In this document: positions 9,869-20,840 of the stretch, one piece after another
Layout of the letters: each line of letters begins with the position of its first letter
Position numbering within the stretch: the first letter of the stretch is position 1
Assembly (NCBI RefSeq): GCF_040218225.1
Contig: NZ_JAVJQO010000007.1
Span: forward strand, 1-64,000
Length of the DNA: 64,000 bases
Source: Gracilimonas sp.
GTDB lineage: Bacteria; Bacteroidota; Rhodothermia; Balneolales; Balneolaceae
Direction of reading: 5' to 3'
Translations under genes and position numbers: made by a program
Notes under the pieces: model-generated
What the model was told of the DNA's origin: nothing
Databases searched by the model: none
The model's input: only the letters and a program-made list of their open reading frames with translations

Positions 9869-12235
9869 ATGAGAGCTACCATTCTATTGATCATCATATT
9901 CTCAATTCCTGCAGAATCTCTTTTAGCACAATCTACCGGAACAATTACTGGAACTGTGACCGATGCCAAAACAGGTGAACCGCTGATTGGTGCAACTGTT
10001 ATTCTTGAAGGTACCAGCCTCGGTGATGCTACAAATTCTGATGGTCGCTACATCATCAATAACATCCCTACTATGACCTACAATGTGAAAGCCTCATATG
10101 TTGGTTTTGTATCTCAAACCAAGTTTAATGTGGTTGTACGCTCAGAGGGTAATATCGATCTGAACTTTACCCTTCAGGAACAGGTAAGTGAGCTTGATGA
10201 AGTAACCGTAACTCCCAACCCTTTCGAAAAAGAGGATGTCACTCCCTTATCTATTCAGAAGTTAAGCCAGGAAGAAATTGCAGCCTACCCAGGCGGTAAT
10301 AATGACATTGCCAAGGTAGTACAATCATTACCGGGCGTTTCCGGTTCGGTAGGCGGATTCCGTAATGATGTAATCATACGGGGAGGTGCACCCAATGAGA
10401 ATGTATACTACCTTGACGGGGTACCTATTCCCAATATTAATCACTTCTCCACCCAGGGAAGCGCCGGAGGTCCGGTTGGGTTACTGAATGTCTCTTTTTT
10501 CGAAGGAGTAACTTTAACCGCCAGTTCGTTTGGCGCTGAATACGATAATGTGCTTTCGGGTATCCTTCAGTTCAACCAAAGAAATGGAAATGCAAGAGAG
10601 TTTACTGGAAACCTCAGGGTGAGTTCAAGCGAGGCTGCTCTGACTATGGAAGGCCCTCTCCTAAAAGGTAAAGATACTGAAGCCAGCACCACTTACATAG
10701 CATCCGTCAGGCGCTCTTACCTTCAACTTCTTTTTGATGTAATCGGACTGCCTTTTCTACCCGACTACTGGGATTATCAATATAAAGTGAACCACAAGTT
10801 TGACCGCTACAACACGCTCTATATTACCGGAGTTGGTTCTGTTGACGATCTTGCCATCAATGATCTGGAAAAGTTTGATCCTGAGCAGGAGGCTATTCAA
10901 AACCAGATTCCTGTAATCCGTCAAAACAGTAATACCGTCGGCATTGGCTGGAAAAGGCAATTCAGGGATAATTCAGGATTTATGGAAACCGTGATAAGCA
11001 ATAACACCCTTGGTAATACTTTTTATCGGTACACCGACAACATAAACGAAACGGGTTTATATCTTAAAAATGAATCCAGAGAAACCGAAACTCATTTGCG
11101 ATACAGGGCTACAAAGTTTCTGGGTAACTGGACCAGCTCAGCAGGGTTTCTAGTCATTAATGCTGATTACTCCAATAGCACCGAGGACCTCATCAACAAT
11201 CGTCAATTTGAAACTGATTTAAACCTTTTCAGATATGGACTATTTGCTGAAACATCATCCTCTGCGTTTAATAACAGGCTTTCATTTTCATTTGGGATAA
11301 GAGCCGACGGCAATACCTTTTCAACGTCAGGCAATGAACTCTATAATACCTTAAGTCCCAGAGCGTCCCTGTCTTATTCACTCACCAAAAACCAAAACTG
11401 GACTTTGAATGCCTCCGCCGGCCGATATTATAAAATATTGCCATACACTACCATAGGTTTTCAAAATAATGCCGGATCTTTTATAAATAAGGATGCCTCC
11501 TATATCCAAAGCAATCATGCCGTATTAGGAATCGAGTATTTGGTGAATAAATCAGCCCGCATTTCGGTAGAAGGATTCTTTAAAAAATACGACGACTATC
11601 CAATCTCCACCACCGATAGTGTATCTCTTGCCAACAAAGGCGGTGGTTTTGAAGTACTGGGAAGTGAACCTATTCTCAGTGAAGGTAAAGGAAGAACATA
11701 TGGAATAGAGCTTCTTTTCCAGCAAAAATTTACCGGAAGTTTTTACGCCGTCACAGCATTCACCTTCTATAAGAGTGAATTCACTAATCTTTTAAGTGAT
11801 GAGTATGACCCTGCGGTGTGGGATAATGGAGTGCTTATCTCCTTGTTGGGTGGCTATAAGTTCGGCAACAACTGGGAAATTAGCGGACGTTATCGTTTCC
11901 TCGGCAAAGCACCTTATGCACCTGTTAATCAGGAAGCTACACTTAATAATTACCCAGCTGTGATCTTGGATTATAACCGTTTGGGTTCAGTTCGCCTGGA
12001 CCCTTTAAGTCAGCTTGACCTTCGTATCGACAAAAAGTGGAATTTTGAAAATATCAGCCTTGATATATTTCTTGAGGTTCAAAATGTACTTGCTCAAGCA
12101 AGTCCTTCTGAGCCGCGCTATGGTTTAAATCGGGATGAAAGCGGTGAGATTACTATGCCCAGAGAACTTGTTAGGGTTGACCTGAATGAGGAAGCCAGCG
12201 TACTGCCGTCCCTGGGTTTGGTTTTGAATTTCTAA
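9869..12235 (+). CDS. TonB-dependent outer-membrane receptor with carboxypeptidase-regulatory N-domain
   Basis: About 788 residues. A signal peptide ending around LLAQ is followed by a CarboxypepD-regulatory-like beta sandwich (GTVTDAKTGEPLIGATV), a plug domain (PGVSGSVGGFRNDVIIRGG) and a long barrel ending in phenylalanine, as outer-membrane barrels do. I take ATG at 9869 rather than the TTG one codon earlier. It would import a bulky ligand with TonB energy; no SusD-like partner, lipoprotein or siderophore gene is adjacent, so the substrate cannot be named. The next gene, rsgA, is unrelated in function. Confidence 0.88.
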   Translation: MRATILLIIIFSIPAESLLAQSTGTITGTVTDAKTGEPLIGATVILEGTSLGDATNSDGRYIINNIPTMTYNVKASYVGFVSQTKFNVVVRSEGNIDLNFTLQEQVSELDEVTVTPNPFEKEDVTPLSIQKLSQEEIAAYPGGNNDIAKVVQSLPGVSGSVGGFRNDVIIRGGAPNENVYYLDGVPIPNINHFSTQGSAGGPVGLLNVSFFEGVTLTASSFGAEYDNVLSGILQFNQRNGNAREFTGNLRVSSSEAALTMEGPLLKGKDTEASTTYIASVRRSYLQLLFDVIGLPFLPDYWDYQYKVNHKFDRYNTLYITGVGSVDDLAINDLEKFDPEQEAIQNQIPVIRQNSNTVGIGWKRQFRDNSGFMETVISNNTLGNTFYRYTDNINETGLYLKNESRETETHLRYRATKFLGNWTSSAGFLVINADYSNSTEDLINNRQFETDLNLFRYGLFAETSSSAFNNRLSFSFGIRADGNTFSTSGNELYNTLSPRASLSYSLTKNQNWTLNASAGRYYKILPYTTIGFQNNAGSFINKDASYIQSNHAVLGIEYLVNKSARISVEGFFKKYDDYPISTTDSVSLANKGGGFEVLGSEPILSEGKGRTYGIELLFQQKFTGSFYAVTAFTFYKSEFTNLLSDEYDPAVWDNGVLISLLGGYKFGNNWEISGRYRFLGKAPYAPVNQEATLNNYPAVILDYNRLGSVRLDPLSQLDLRIDKKWNFENISLDIFLEVQNVLAQASPSEPRYGLNRDESGEITMPRELVRVDLNEEASVLPSLGLVLNF

Positions 12236-12331
12236 TCAAGCACACCCTTTGCCCCATTGTTCCCGATCACGGACTTGGAAAACATTGGGCCTATCATTTA
12301 TCATTACCTATATTTGAAAAAAACCTGTGTA

Positions 12332-13393
12332 ATGACATTTGAAGAACTTGGATATAATAAAGCTGTAAACGCTTTAATCAACTTCAATGAGCCTGATTAT
12401 GAGCTTGGCCGGGTGATTATTGAACACAGAGACCGATACAGTGTTCAAACCCCAAACAATACATTTCAAGCCGAAATTACGGGCGGCTTGCGTTATACGG
12501 CCGAATCAAAGTCTGATCTGCCTGCCGTTGGTGACTGGGTTAAACTTTCCGTATTTGATGACAAATCCGCAGTTATTCATGAAATATTTCCCCGTTTCTC
12601 AATTCTTGAGCGCCAGGCGGTGGGAAAGTTTGGCGAAAAACAGATTATCGCCACAAACGTAGATGTTGCTTTTATCATGCAGGCTGTTGGTCATGATTTT
12701 AACCTAAACCGGCTGGAAAGATATTTAACTGTTTGTACTGCTTCGTCCATCAAGCCCATCATTGTTTTAAGTAAAATTGATCTGATTGGCCGTGAAGAAA
12801 TAAATCAACTTACCAAGTCTATAAAAGCAAGGATTAAAGACATCCTTGTTTATCCTATTAGTAATCAAACATTATCCGGGTACGAAAAACTAAAAAAGAC
12901 CATTATTTCAGGGAACACCTATTGTATTCTTGGATCATCAGGTGTTGGGAAATCATCTTTGACCAACAATCTTCTTCAAAAACAAAAAATGGATGTAAAT
13001 TCCGTTAGTGAAAGTACGAGTAAAGGAAAGCATACCACCAGCCACCGTGAATTGATTGTGCTTCCTGAGGGTGGTGTTCTTGTAGACACTCCAGGTATGC
13101 GCGAGCTTGGTATAACCGGAGGTTCAGAAGGGATTGAACATACTTTTGGTAAGATTTCAATTCTTGCAAAAAACTGCAGTTTTAATGACTGCAAGCATAT
13201 GGAGGAACCGGGTTGTGCGGTGTTAGAAGCTCTGGAATCGGGTGAACTTGATCAGGCATCTTATGAAAACTATCATAAACTAAAACGTGAACAAGCCCAT
13301 TTCTCAAGCACTATTGCTGAGCGCCGCGCAAAAGATAAAAAGCAGGGAAAACTGTACAAACGAATTCAGGAAGAAAAAAGAAAAAGAAGGTAA
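12332..13393 (+). CDS. rsgA: Ribosome small-subunit-dependent GTPase RsgA
   Basis: About 353 residues from ATG at 12332; an in-frame upstream extension to 12257 has no family match in composition, so I use the internal ATG giving MTFEELGYNKAV. RsgA checks late 30S maturation. The GTPase is circularly permuted: the G4-like VLSKIDL precedes the P-loop GSSGVGKSSL and G3 DTPGMRELG. An OB-fold lies before it (about 25-85), and a C-terminal zinc knuckle of Cys-Cys-His-Cys type lies in NCSFNDCKHMEEPGC. All hallmarks are intact. The SDR gene follows two bases after the stop. Confidence 0.94.
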   Translation: MTFEELGYNKAVNALINFNEPDYELGRVIIEHRDRYSVQTPNNTFQAEITGGLRYTAESKSDLPAVGDWVKLSVFDDKSAVIHEIFPRFSILERQAVGKFGEKQIIATNVDVAFIMQAVGHDFNLNRLERYLTVCTASSIKPIIVLSKIDLIGREEINQLTKSIKARIKDILVYPISNQTLSGYEKLKKTIISGNTYCILGSSGVGKSSLTNNLLQKQKMDVNSVSESTSKGKHTTSHRELIVLPEGGVLVDTPGMRELGITGGSEGIEHTFGKISILAKNCSFNDCKHMEEPGCAVLEALESGELDQASYENYHKLKREQAHFSSTIAERRAKDKKQGKLYKRIQEEKRKRR

Positions 13394-13395
13394 TC

Positions 13396-14172
13396 ATGGA
13401 TTTAGAAATTAGTAATCAACGATTTCTTATTTGCGGAGCATCCAGTGGTTTCGGGCGGGCCGTAGCAGAACAATTATTAAATGAAGAGGCAAATATCATA
13501 GCCGTTGCCCGAGGGAAAGAAAAGCTTCAGGAATTGGAGGGCGAATTTCCAAGTCAGGTACAAACTGTTATCGGAGATCTTACCGATGAAAAAACACGGG
13601 ATGAGATCGAATCGATTTTAACCGATCAACAACTTCATGGGGCATTAATTAATGCCGGAGGACCACCAGCCTTGTCAGCCATGGAAACTTCTCTTGAGCA
13701 ATGGGATGATGCTTATCAAACTGTTCTTCGCTGGAAAGTAGACCTTACCAAGCGGTTGGTTCCACATTTTAAAAGATATGAGTATGGACGGATTTTGTTC
13801 GTTGAAAGCCAGTCTATCAAGCAACCTATTCCATCACTTGTTCTGAGCAATTCCTTTCGTGCTGCTGTAGCCGGTTTTGCCAAAACACTTTCCCTTGAAA
13901 TTGCACAAGAAGGCATCACTGTAAATCTTCTTGCACCCGGATCGCATGAAACTCCGGCTATCGATCGGGTAATTCAAAAAAGAGCGGAAGAGTCAGGAAA
14001 ATCATTTGATGAAGTAAAAGCGGACATGGAGAAAAGTATACCCGTAGGCAGAATGGGAACCGGAGAAGAATTTGCGACACTGGCAACCTGGCTTTTGTCA
14101 CCTCATTCCGGATATGTAACCGGACAAACTATTAGTCATGATGGTGGGAACATTAAAGGCTTGTTTGGTTGA
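13396..14172 (+). CDS. SDR-family oxidoreductase with altered catalytic Tyr/Lys
   Basis: 258-residue Rossmann-fold protein. The cofactor loop GASSGFG (14-20) and NAGG (86-89) are conserved, and Ser138/Ser140 lie where the catalytic serine is expected. The YxxxK signature is replaced: the positions aligning with Tyr and Lys read Ser151 and Arg155 (SNSFRAAV). It starts two bases after rsgA, so the two are probably co-transcribed. It may be a non-classical SDR that uses other residues, or a binding protein; substrate unknown. Confidence 0.87.
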   Translation: MDLEISNQRFLICGASSGFGRAVAEQLLNEEANIIAVARGKEKLQELEGEFPSQVQTVIGDLTDEKTRDEIESILTDQQLHGALINAGGPPALSAMETSLEQWDDAYQTVLRWKVDLTKRLVPHFKRYEYGRILFVESQSIKQPIPSLVLSNSFRAAVAGFAKTLSLEIAQEGITVNLLAPGSHETPAIDRVIQKRAEESGKSFDEVKADMEKSIPVGRMGTGEEFATLATWLLSPHSGYVTGQTISHDGGNIKGLFG

Positions 14173-14181
14173 AAACCAGAA

Positions 14182-15192
14182 TTAGTTCAACACTGTAAAG
14201 TAAGCCACGGCTTTAGGCTGAAAACTTCGGAGCCTGAGCTCAAACTGCTCGGCAGTCTGCTCAATATCCGGGGTAACGAAACCGGTTGAGTCTTCCAGAA
14301 TTTTAGAATAAGGCACATACACTTCATAAGGCCTTATTTTTTCTACTTCAGCATACTGCTCTATAGGTACATCAAACCTAATGGTTACTGAAGAGGGGTT
14401 GTAGTTCACATTTTGTCCACGAGGCAAGCCTCTTGTACGAATATAAACCGTAGTCTCCCCTTCGGTAAATTCAGACACATCTGCATTAAAGGTAATCTCA
14501 TTTTCAGAAAGCTCAACAATACCATTCGCGTCTTCCAGGGGTAGTGTTGCTGAAATATCATCACGAATGTCTCCCAGCCTCAATGTATCCTGAACTTCCC
14601 ACTCAATAATATCAACAATGCGAGACTCTGCCCCTGTAACCGTTATGCTGTCGGGACTGTACGTAGGGCTGCCAACCAGTCCAAACCGGCTTTGAAAATT
14701 AAGATCAGTGTTAATCTTAACCGGCACTTTCTTAGATATTTTAGGTTCCATGTTTACCGATAGCAGCAAAGGCTGAACCTTGGCAACATCAATTTCCTGT
14801 AAATAACTGAGTCGCTGGCGAACCTGATCAAACAGATTAATCTCACTCTCTTCAATATTAATAACCACTGTTGGCGGATCGTTATAAAGATTTAGCAATT
14901 GCCAGCCATCTCCCGAAACGCTTACCTGCACAAACTCAGGAAGGTCTTCCGTCAAAGCCATATTCTCGGGTACATTTCCTGGTTCAACAGGAATATTTAT
15001 TGTGATGTTAAAGCTTCCACTCAAATTCACAATAAACCACAGTGAAATGGCCATTATATATGCCCCTACAAAAACAATCACCTTTTCCCGCCTGATGAAA
15101 CGCATTTCCGTTTCTTCTGTACCGGGCTTTGTGCCGGGCTTCAGAAAAGCCTTAAGCCTATTTATAAATTCATTATCCGTGATGTCAGCCAT
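14182..15192 (-). CDS. YbbR-like domain protein (CdaR-like)
   Basis: 336 residues. A cytoplasmic N-terminus of about 35 residues is followed by one membrane helix (VIVFVGAYIMAISLWFIVNL), then an extracytoplasmic region built of YbbR-like repeats; motifs such as VPVKINTDL and ITVTGAESRI are typical. YbbR/CdaR proteins in Firmicutes regulate the c-di-AMP cyclase CdaA; no cyclase gene is next to it here, so that role is only a family possibility. ATG start at 15192, 34 bp after the DUF721 gene, in the recF-DUF721-YbbR series on the minus strand. Confidence 0.82.
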   Translation of the reverse strand: MADITDNEFINRLKAFLKPGTKPGTEETEMRFIRREKVIVFVGAYIMAISLWFIVNLSGSFNITINIPVEPGNVPENMALTEDLPEFVQVSVSGDGWQLLNLYNDPPTVVINIEESEINLFDQVRQRLSYLQEIDVAKVQPLLLSVNMEPKISKKVPVKINTDLNFQSRFGLVGSPTYSPDSITVTGAESRIVDIIEWEVQDTLRLGDIRDDISATLPLEDANGIVELSENEITFNADVSEFTEGETTVYIRTRGLPRGQNVNYNPSSVTIRFDVPIEQYAEVEKIRPYEVYVPYSKILEDSTGFVTPDIEQTAEQFELRLRSFQPKAVAYFTVLN

Positions 15193-15226
15193 AGCCGAAT
15201 ATAGATGCAGGATTAAGGTTAATCAA

Positions 15227-15520
15227 CTAACTACGCACGATGATGTCGCCAATGACATCTCCTTTTACTTTAGCATTTAATTTTTTGGCAATGCTAAACC
15301 GATTTCCATGAATTTCATGTCTCCACGAAGGATGCTTCACTCTCATTACCAGTTTATTTCCTTCAAAATGAAGGTCTTCTACTTCCGAAGCCATTCGTTT
15401 GCCGACCACTTCTTCAAAAGCTGAAAGAATCATCCCCTGCTTGAGTTTCTTTTTCTGAGGAAATTTTTCCAGAAACTCTTCAAGAACGGATGCTAACGAT
15501 TTTGGCGTATCAAATCTCAT
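15227..15520 (-). CDS. DUF721 (DciA-like) protein
   Basis: 97-residue basic protein with the DUF721 layout: an N-terminal helix (SLASVLEEFLEKFPQKKKL), GMILSAFEEVVGKRMA, then LVMRVKHPSWRHEIH. DciA-type DUF721 proteins help load the replicative helicase DnaB in bacteria lacking DnaC. Its ATG directly abuts the recF stop codon with no spacing, implying translational coupling to a recombination/replication gene, which fits that role. Assignment to the domain family is firm; the DciA function is inferred. Confidence 0.85.
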   Translation of the reverse strand: MRFDTPKSLASVLEEFLEKFPQKKKLKQGMILSAFEEVVGKRMASEVEDLHFEGNKLVMRVKHPSWRHEIHGNRFSIAKKLNAKVKGDVIGDIIVRS

Positions 15521-16654
15521 TTATTTAACAACCTCACTTATCTTACCAGCTTCTACTTTATACAACCGGTTGTTTGTTCCATCAAAGGTAACATAATCCT
15601 GGAAAGGAACCGGATTAGCAGAAGTTATAAATATTTGACCTTTATGTTGTTGAAGCGCGTCTAATAAAATTTCTGTTTTCTTCGGATCTAAATCCCCAAA
15701 CGCATCATCGAGCATCAATATGGGTAAATCATCAAGCTCATCAGAGTAATAATGAAGTTGAGCCAGCTTCAGTGACAGCGCAAAAAGCCGATGCTGTCCC
15801 TGTGATCCAAACCGGCGAAGCTCAAAATCATCCAGGTAAAAAACAATCTCATCTCTGTGTGGACCAATGGTCGTAATCTCGCGTTCTATTTCCTTGGGTT
15901 GAGCCGACTCCAACTGATCATAATATTCCTTCTCAATAGCTTCCACATCAGCTGAAGGAGTACAAAATGTTTGATACTCCAGATTGGTAGTTAAGTCCAT
16001 ACCTGAAATCATTGCATAATCTTTTTCAAGATATGCTTTCAGGTTCTCAAGCACTTCATGTCGTTTGGCTACAATCCTCGCTCCGGCCTCAACAAGCTGG
16101 ACGTTCCAGGGTTCAAGGTATGCTTCCAGTACTGAAACGGGTCCACGATATTCCTGAAGCAAAGAATTCCGCTGTCTCCGCACTCTGCGATATTCAATTA
16201 AATCGCGAAGGTATGCTGGAGAAATCTGGCTTATAAATGCATCGATAAAACTACGCCGTTCGGTCGGACCTTCCAACGTTAGCTTTTTGTCATCAGGAGT
16301 TAATGTTACAACCGGAACCATGCCAATTAAATCAGATAGGCGTTCGAGTGGCGAATCGTTCACAAAGATTTTTTTCCCATCTCCGCGCGAGTAAGAACAA
16401 GACACATCAAATTCAGACCGTATCTGGCCTTCAAAATGACCTTTAATCATGAAATAGCTTTCATCCTGATTCACTACATACATATCGGTATTGGAAACGA
16501 AACTTCGTGACATGCAAAGATAATGAATCGCGTCAATCAGGCTGGTTTTGCCAGATCCATTCGGGCCGATAATGACATTCAGATGAGGTGCCCAATCAAT
16601 CTTGGTTTCCAGATGATTCCGAAAATTAAGTAGTTCTGTGTGGGTATTTCGCAT
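15521..16654 (-). CDS. recF: DNA replication and repair protein RecF
   Basis: 377 residues. RecF is an SMC-like ATPase that directs RecOR loading of RecA at gaps. Walker A is GPNGSGKTSL near residue 32; the ABC-type signature is in FGSQGQHRLFALSLKLAQ, followed by Walker B PILMLDDAFGDLD. ATG start at 16654. In many bacteria recF sits beside dnaA-dnaN; here it is about 6 kb from dnaA and paired with DUF721. A terminator of the preceding gene (16705-16738) lies upstream, so recF likely has its own promoter. Confidence 0.95.
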   Translation of the reverse strand: MRNTHTELLNFRNHLETKIDWAPHLNVIIGPNGSGKTSLIDAIHYLCMSRSFVSNTDMYVVNQDESYFMIKGHFEGQIRSEFDVSCSYSRGDGKKIFVNDSPLERLSDLIGMVPVVTLTPDDKKLTLEGPTERRSFIDAFISQISPAYLRDLIEYRRVRRQRNSLLQEYRGPVSVLEAYLEPWNVQLVEAGARIVAKRHEVLENLKAYLEKDYAMISGMDLTTNLEYQTFCTPSADVEAIEKEYYDQLESAQPKEIEREITTIGPHRDEIVFYLDDFELRRFGSQGQHRLFALSLKLAQLHYYSDELDDLPILMLDDAFGDLDPKKTEILLDALQQHKGQIFITSANPVPFQDYVTFDGTNNRLYKVEAGKISEVVK

Positions 16655-16704
16655 ACATTACATGGTACGCATTCTAATGGTTTTAAGCAGATTCATTTCA
16701 CACA

Positions 16705-16738
16705 AAAAGAGCCGCCTTTGGTGAAAAGGACGGCTCAG
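16705..16738 (-). terminator. Intrinsic terminator of the DUF3592 gene
   Basis: On the minus strand a GAGCC...GGCTC stem with an inner CCTTT/AAAGG helix is followed by TTTTT. It sits between the DUF3592 gene and recF, both on the minus strand, and so would separate their transcription. Confidence 0.75.
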
Positions 16739-16790
16739 AAAAAGCTACTATGTATTCAGTAAGAGCGATCCCAGGACAACTCCTTACAAA

Positions 16791-17795
16791 TTAATTTAAT
16801 TTCTTTCTTCTGCGGAAAGCTGAAACCGATGCCGCCACCCCGGCAGATCCAAATAAAATTCCAAAAAGACCCACAAAAATTGAAATCGCCCAGTTAAAAA
16901 TACCCTTATCAATAATGGCGTTATTTGGATTATCAGGAGCATGGAGCACCTCAACAGTCTCACCTTGGCTGTAAGAAGGCGGGTTACTCCCGGTATCATG
17001 CCGAAAAGTAATAGCTTCAAATGAACCACTCGGGGAATATTCTACAATGGGGTAATACGTATAACCATCGTCGCTTCTGCTTTCATGAAAATCAATGACG
17101 GTACCAGTAGCTGGAATGGCATCCTGCAAAAAATGATAGCGCTCTACTCCCAGATATATTCCCAAACCGATTATACCCAGTCCAACTATAGTGAATACCG
17201 GCCCTATAATCTTTGTCACATTAGATTGATCAGCAGAAACCTGCTGTATTTTAACCGGTTCTCTGATTACATTTTCAGAGGTATCCTGATTGTCTTTGTC
17301 AATACTTTTTACAACTTCCTTCAATTCATCCAGAGAATCAATTCCTTTAGACTTCAACACTTTGCGCATAGAAATAGCAATGAGAAAAAAGATGCCCAAA
17401 GAGTATATAACATTCCATTTGGAGAAGTTGAATACCGAAAAGAAGACGAGGCAGAAAACACCACCAAACACCATTAAGAAAAGCCCGGCAAAATACGGCA
17501 TATTCGATTTCAAGCGGGGAGTTTTGCCTGCTATGTACAAAACATTTACCTCTTCCCCTATCTGGTAAGAAGGACTGCTGCTTCCATATCTGGAGGTGAA
17601 ATCACCAAAGTAACTTTGCACTACCGGATTGTACATTGTATTCCCTTTAGAGCCAGTAGAAGTTTTGAAGCCGGTTATTTTACCTTTGGTTTCTGCCGCA
17701 AGCCTTACATAACTGATGTGGTCGTAAATCAGATAAACCCCAAGGCCAAATACAAAACTGCCGATTATAAAGAATAGTATTTCCATGCCCCACAT
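16791..17795 (-). CDS. Membrane protein with two DUF3592 domains
   Basis: 334 residues with two similar halves. Each has a membrane helix, then a DUF3592-type beta domain: first with YNPVVQSYFGDFTS and SYQIGEEVNVLY, then with YYPIVEYSPSG and SYSQGETVEVLH. About four to six membrane segments are visible (near 5-22, 100-145, 205-225, 300-320). The duplication is clear by eye. No enzymatic function is known for the domain. The start could be ATG at 17795 or the better-placed ATG at 17786. Confidence 0.8.
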   Translation of the reverse strand: MWGMEILFFIIGSFVFGLGVYLIYDHISYVRLAAETKGKITGFKTSTGSKGNTMYNPVVQSYFGDFTSRYGSSSPSYQIGEEVNVLYIAGKTPRLKSNMPYFAGLFLMVFGGVFCLVFFSVFNFSKWNVIYSLGIFFLIAISMRKVLKSKGIDSLDELKEVVKSIDKDNQDTSENVIREPVKIQQVSADQSNVTKIIGPVFTIVGLGIIGLGIYLGVERYHFLQDAIPATGTVIDFHESRSDDGYTYYPIVEYSPSGSFEAITFRHDTGSNPPSYSQGETVEVLHAPDNPNNAIIDKGIFNWAISIFVGLFGILFGSAGVAASVSAFRRRKKLN

Positions 17796-17808
17796 TTAAC
17801 AAAACTGC

Positions 17809-17842
17809 ATAAAAAAAGCCATCACTAATGTGACGGCTTTTC
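17809..17842 (-). terminator. Intrinsic terminator of enolase
   Basis: Minus-strand hairpin AAAAGCCGTCAC-loop-GTGATGGCTTTT followed by a T-run, placed about 20-50 bp after the enolase stop. One G-U/mismatch position interrupts the stem. Confidence 0.8.
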
Positions 17843-17863
17843 AATGGTAAGTACTTGGGTTTC

Positions 17864-19171
<1,308 letters not shown>

Positions 19172-19189
19172 TTAGTGAGATTAATAGCT

Positions 19190-19197
19190 CAAAGGTA
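19190..19197 (-). promoter_or_regulatory. Possible -7 element of the eno promoter
   Basis: Minus-strand TACCTTTG matches the Bacteroidota TAnnTTTG element and lies 40 bp before the eno ATG. No exact TTTG was seen 19-21 bp further upstream, so the call is weak. Confidence 0.4.
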
Positions 19198-19285
19198 CCA
19201 CGATTTAACATGTACTTAAAGCCATTTCGCACTAAGTTTTGTAACTTTGTTGAAGATTGTATTAACACTAAAACATTTTTTCATT

Positions 19286-19978
19286 TTGTCTCAACATCCC
19301 TGGATTATTCTTTTTGATATAGATGGTACCCTTCTCACAGTTGACAGTAAATTTAATCGCAGCCATCTGCGCAAAATTCTTGATGAACTAAATATCGACT
19401 ACCCTGACATGGAAAGTGATTCATTTTCGGGAAGAACGGATCACGATATTTTCACTTCATTTTTAGTGAATCATGACTTCGATGAAAGCCTGTATCAGGA
19501 ATACAAATCACTCTATCTCGATTATTTGCAAAATGTACTTCTCACACAGAAGAAAAGGGTGACAAGGCTCCCTCATATCGATGAAGCTCTTGAGTATTTT
19601 TTTGAAGGTGATTTCATTTGTGGTCTTTTGACTGGCAATTATCCTCAGGCTGCTCATATTAAACTAAAGGCAGCTGACGTAGACCGGGAATTCTCTTTTG
19701 GCGCGTTTGGTGAATTCGAAAAAGACCGAAATAAATTACCTCAACTGGCCATTGATGAAGTTCAAAAGATTTATGATTTCAATCCTGATCCATCCCGTTT
19801 TATTATTTTAGGTGATACCCCACGAGATGTTGAGTGTGCCAAGAATTCCGGCATGAAATGTGTAGCCGTTACAACCGGAAAATATGACCGGGAAGAACTA
19901 TCAGAACATGCACCAGACCTGATCATAGAGAATTTGGCAAATCCCGAAAAATGGTTTACTGAGGTTATCAGAAGTTAG
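19286..19978 (+). CDS. HAD-superfamily hydrolase (phosphatase-like)
   Basis: About 230 residues from TTG at 19286 (MSQHPWIILFDIDGT); an in-frame TTG at 19247 would add a hydrophobic stretch before the HAD motif and overlaps a TAACTTTG promoter-like element at 19242-19249, so the inner start is preferred. Motif I is FDIDGTLL with both catalytic aspartates, motif II is in CGLLTGN, and motif IV is LGDTPRDVECA. This is the phosphoglycolate phosphatase-like branch; the substrate is unknown. It converges on the outer-membrane protein gene. Confidence 0.85.
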   Translation: MSQHPWIILFDIDGTLLTVDSKFNRSHLRKILDELNIDYPDMESDSFSGRTDHDIFTSFLVNHDFDESLYQEYKSLYLDYLQNVLLTQKKRVTRLPHIDEALEYFFEGDFICGLLTGNYPQAAHIKLKAADVDREFSFGAFGEFEKDRNKLPQLAIDEVQKIYDFNPDPSRFIILGDTPRDVECAKNSGMKCVAVTTGKYDREELSEHAPDLIIENLANPEKWFTEVIRS

Positions 19979-19979
19979 A

Positions 19980-20840
19980 TTACCACATCCAGCCAAAAAT
20001 AAGTGTGATTTGAGCCGTACCGAAATATTTACGGGGATCGTTGGCTTTTTCCAGTGGGGCCTGTCCTACACTACCATCTGATAGAAAAACAGGGACTGTA
20101 TTGGACTCAGAAATCCCGCAAGGATTTAACGGCTGCTGATTGATCCGGTTCAGATCTGGCTGGCAGGGTTCCAATACCTGTATTCCGTCTGAGAAATAAT
20201 TCATAGTATACCCGAATTGCACACTAGACAAATTCGAGAACTTCTCTCCAAAATCAATTCCCAAAACGAACTCCCCACCAAAACCCCAATGGCTTTTTGA
20301 GTCTCCCCATCCTGAAAAAATATCATTTAATCTTTCAGACCGTCCATAAATTCCGGAATCGTTTTCCCGGAACCCATTCTCAGTAGTGTCATTGAAATAC
20401 GCATAGGATAAAGCATAGGTAGGTCCGGCACTTAAAGAGCTATATACTCGGAAGTTGTCTGAAATTTCTTCTGCAAAGAATCTTTTTTTCAAACCTATGT
20501 ACAATGGAACAGCCAAAACCCGCCGGTATTTTTCGGGCACGGTCTTAAAACCAAAGGTATAGTCAATAAATGTTTGCTCTGTTGGGTCTTTTAACCCCAT
20601 CATTTTCAACGTAACCAAGGCCTCTGTATAAGAGTTTAACCCAAACCGGAACTGCCCTCCAACGCCTACTCCAAAATCGTTTAATGAAATATTGAAGCCA
20701 AATCCTGTTCTGTACCCTTCGTCGTATAAATTTCTCGGAACTTCTTTTTTCTGAACATCTGGCTCACCAAACTGTGCAAAAGCATGATTCCCAACCCCAA
20801 AAAGAGAAAATAAAAACGTAAAAAAGATCAATTTTTTCAT
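19980..20840 (-). CDS. Predicted outer-membrane beta-barrel protein, unknown
   Basis: About 286 residues from ATG at 20840 (a TTG lies one codon earlier). A clear signal peptide ends near NHAFAQ. The rest alternates polar and aromatic residues in short strands (GYRTGFGFNISL, GGQFRFGLN, FGTAQITLIFGWMW) and ends in an aromatic-rich strand, typical of small outer-membrane barrels in this group. I cannot assign a named family. The HAD gene's stop is one base away on the other strand. Confidence 0.72.
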   Translation of the reverse strand: MKKLIFFTFLFSLFGVGNHAFAQFGEPDVQKKEVPRNLYDEGYRTGFGFNISLNDFGVGVGGQFRFGLNSYTEALVTLKMMGLKDPTEQTFIDYTFGFKTVPEKYRRVLAVPLYIGLKKRFFAEEISDNFRVYSSLSAGPTYALSYAYFNDTTENGFRENDSGIYGRSERLNDIFSGWGDSKSHWGFGGEFVLGIDFGEKFSNLSSVQFGYTMNYFSDGIQVLEPCQPDLNRINQQPLNPCGISESNTVPVFLSDGSVGQAPLEKANDPRKYFGTAQITLIFGWMW

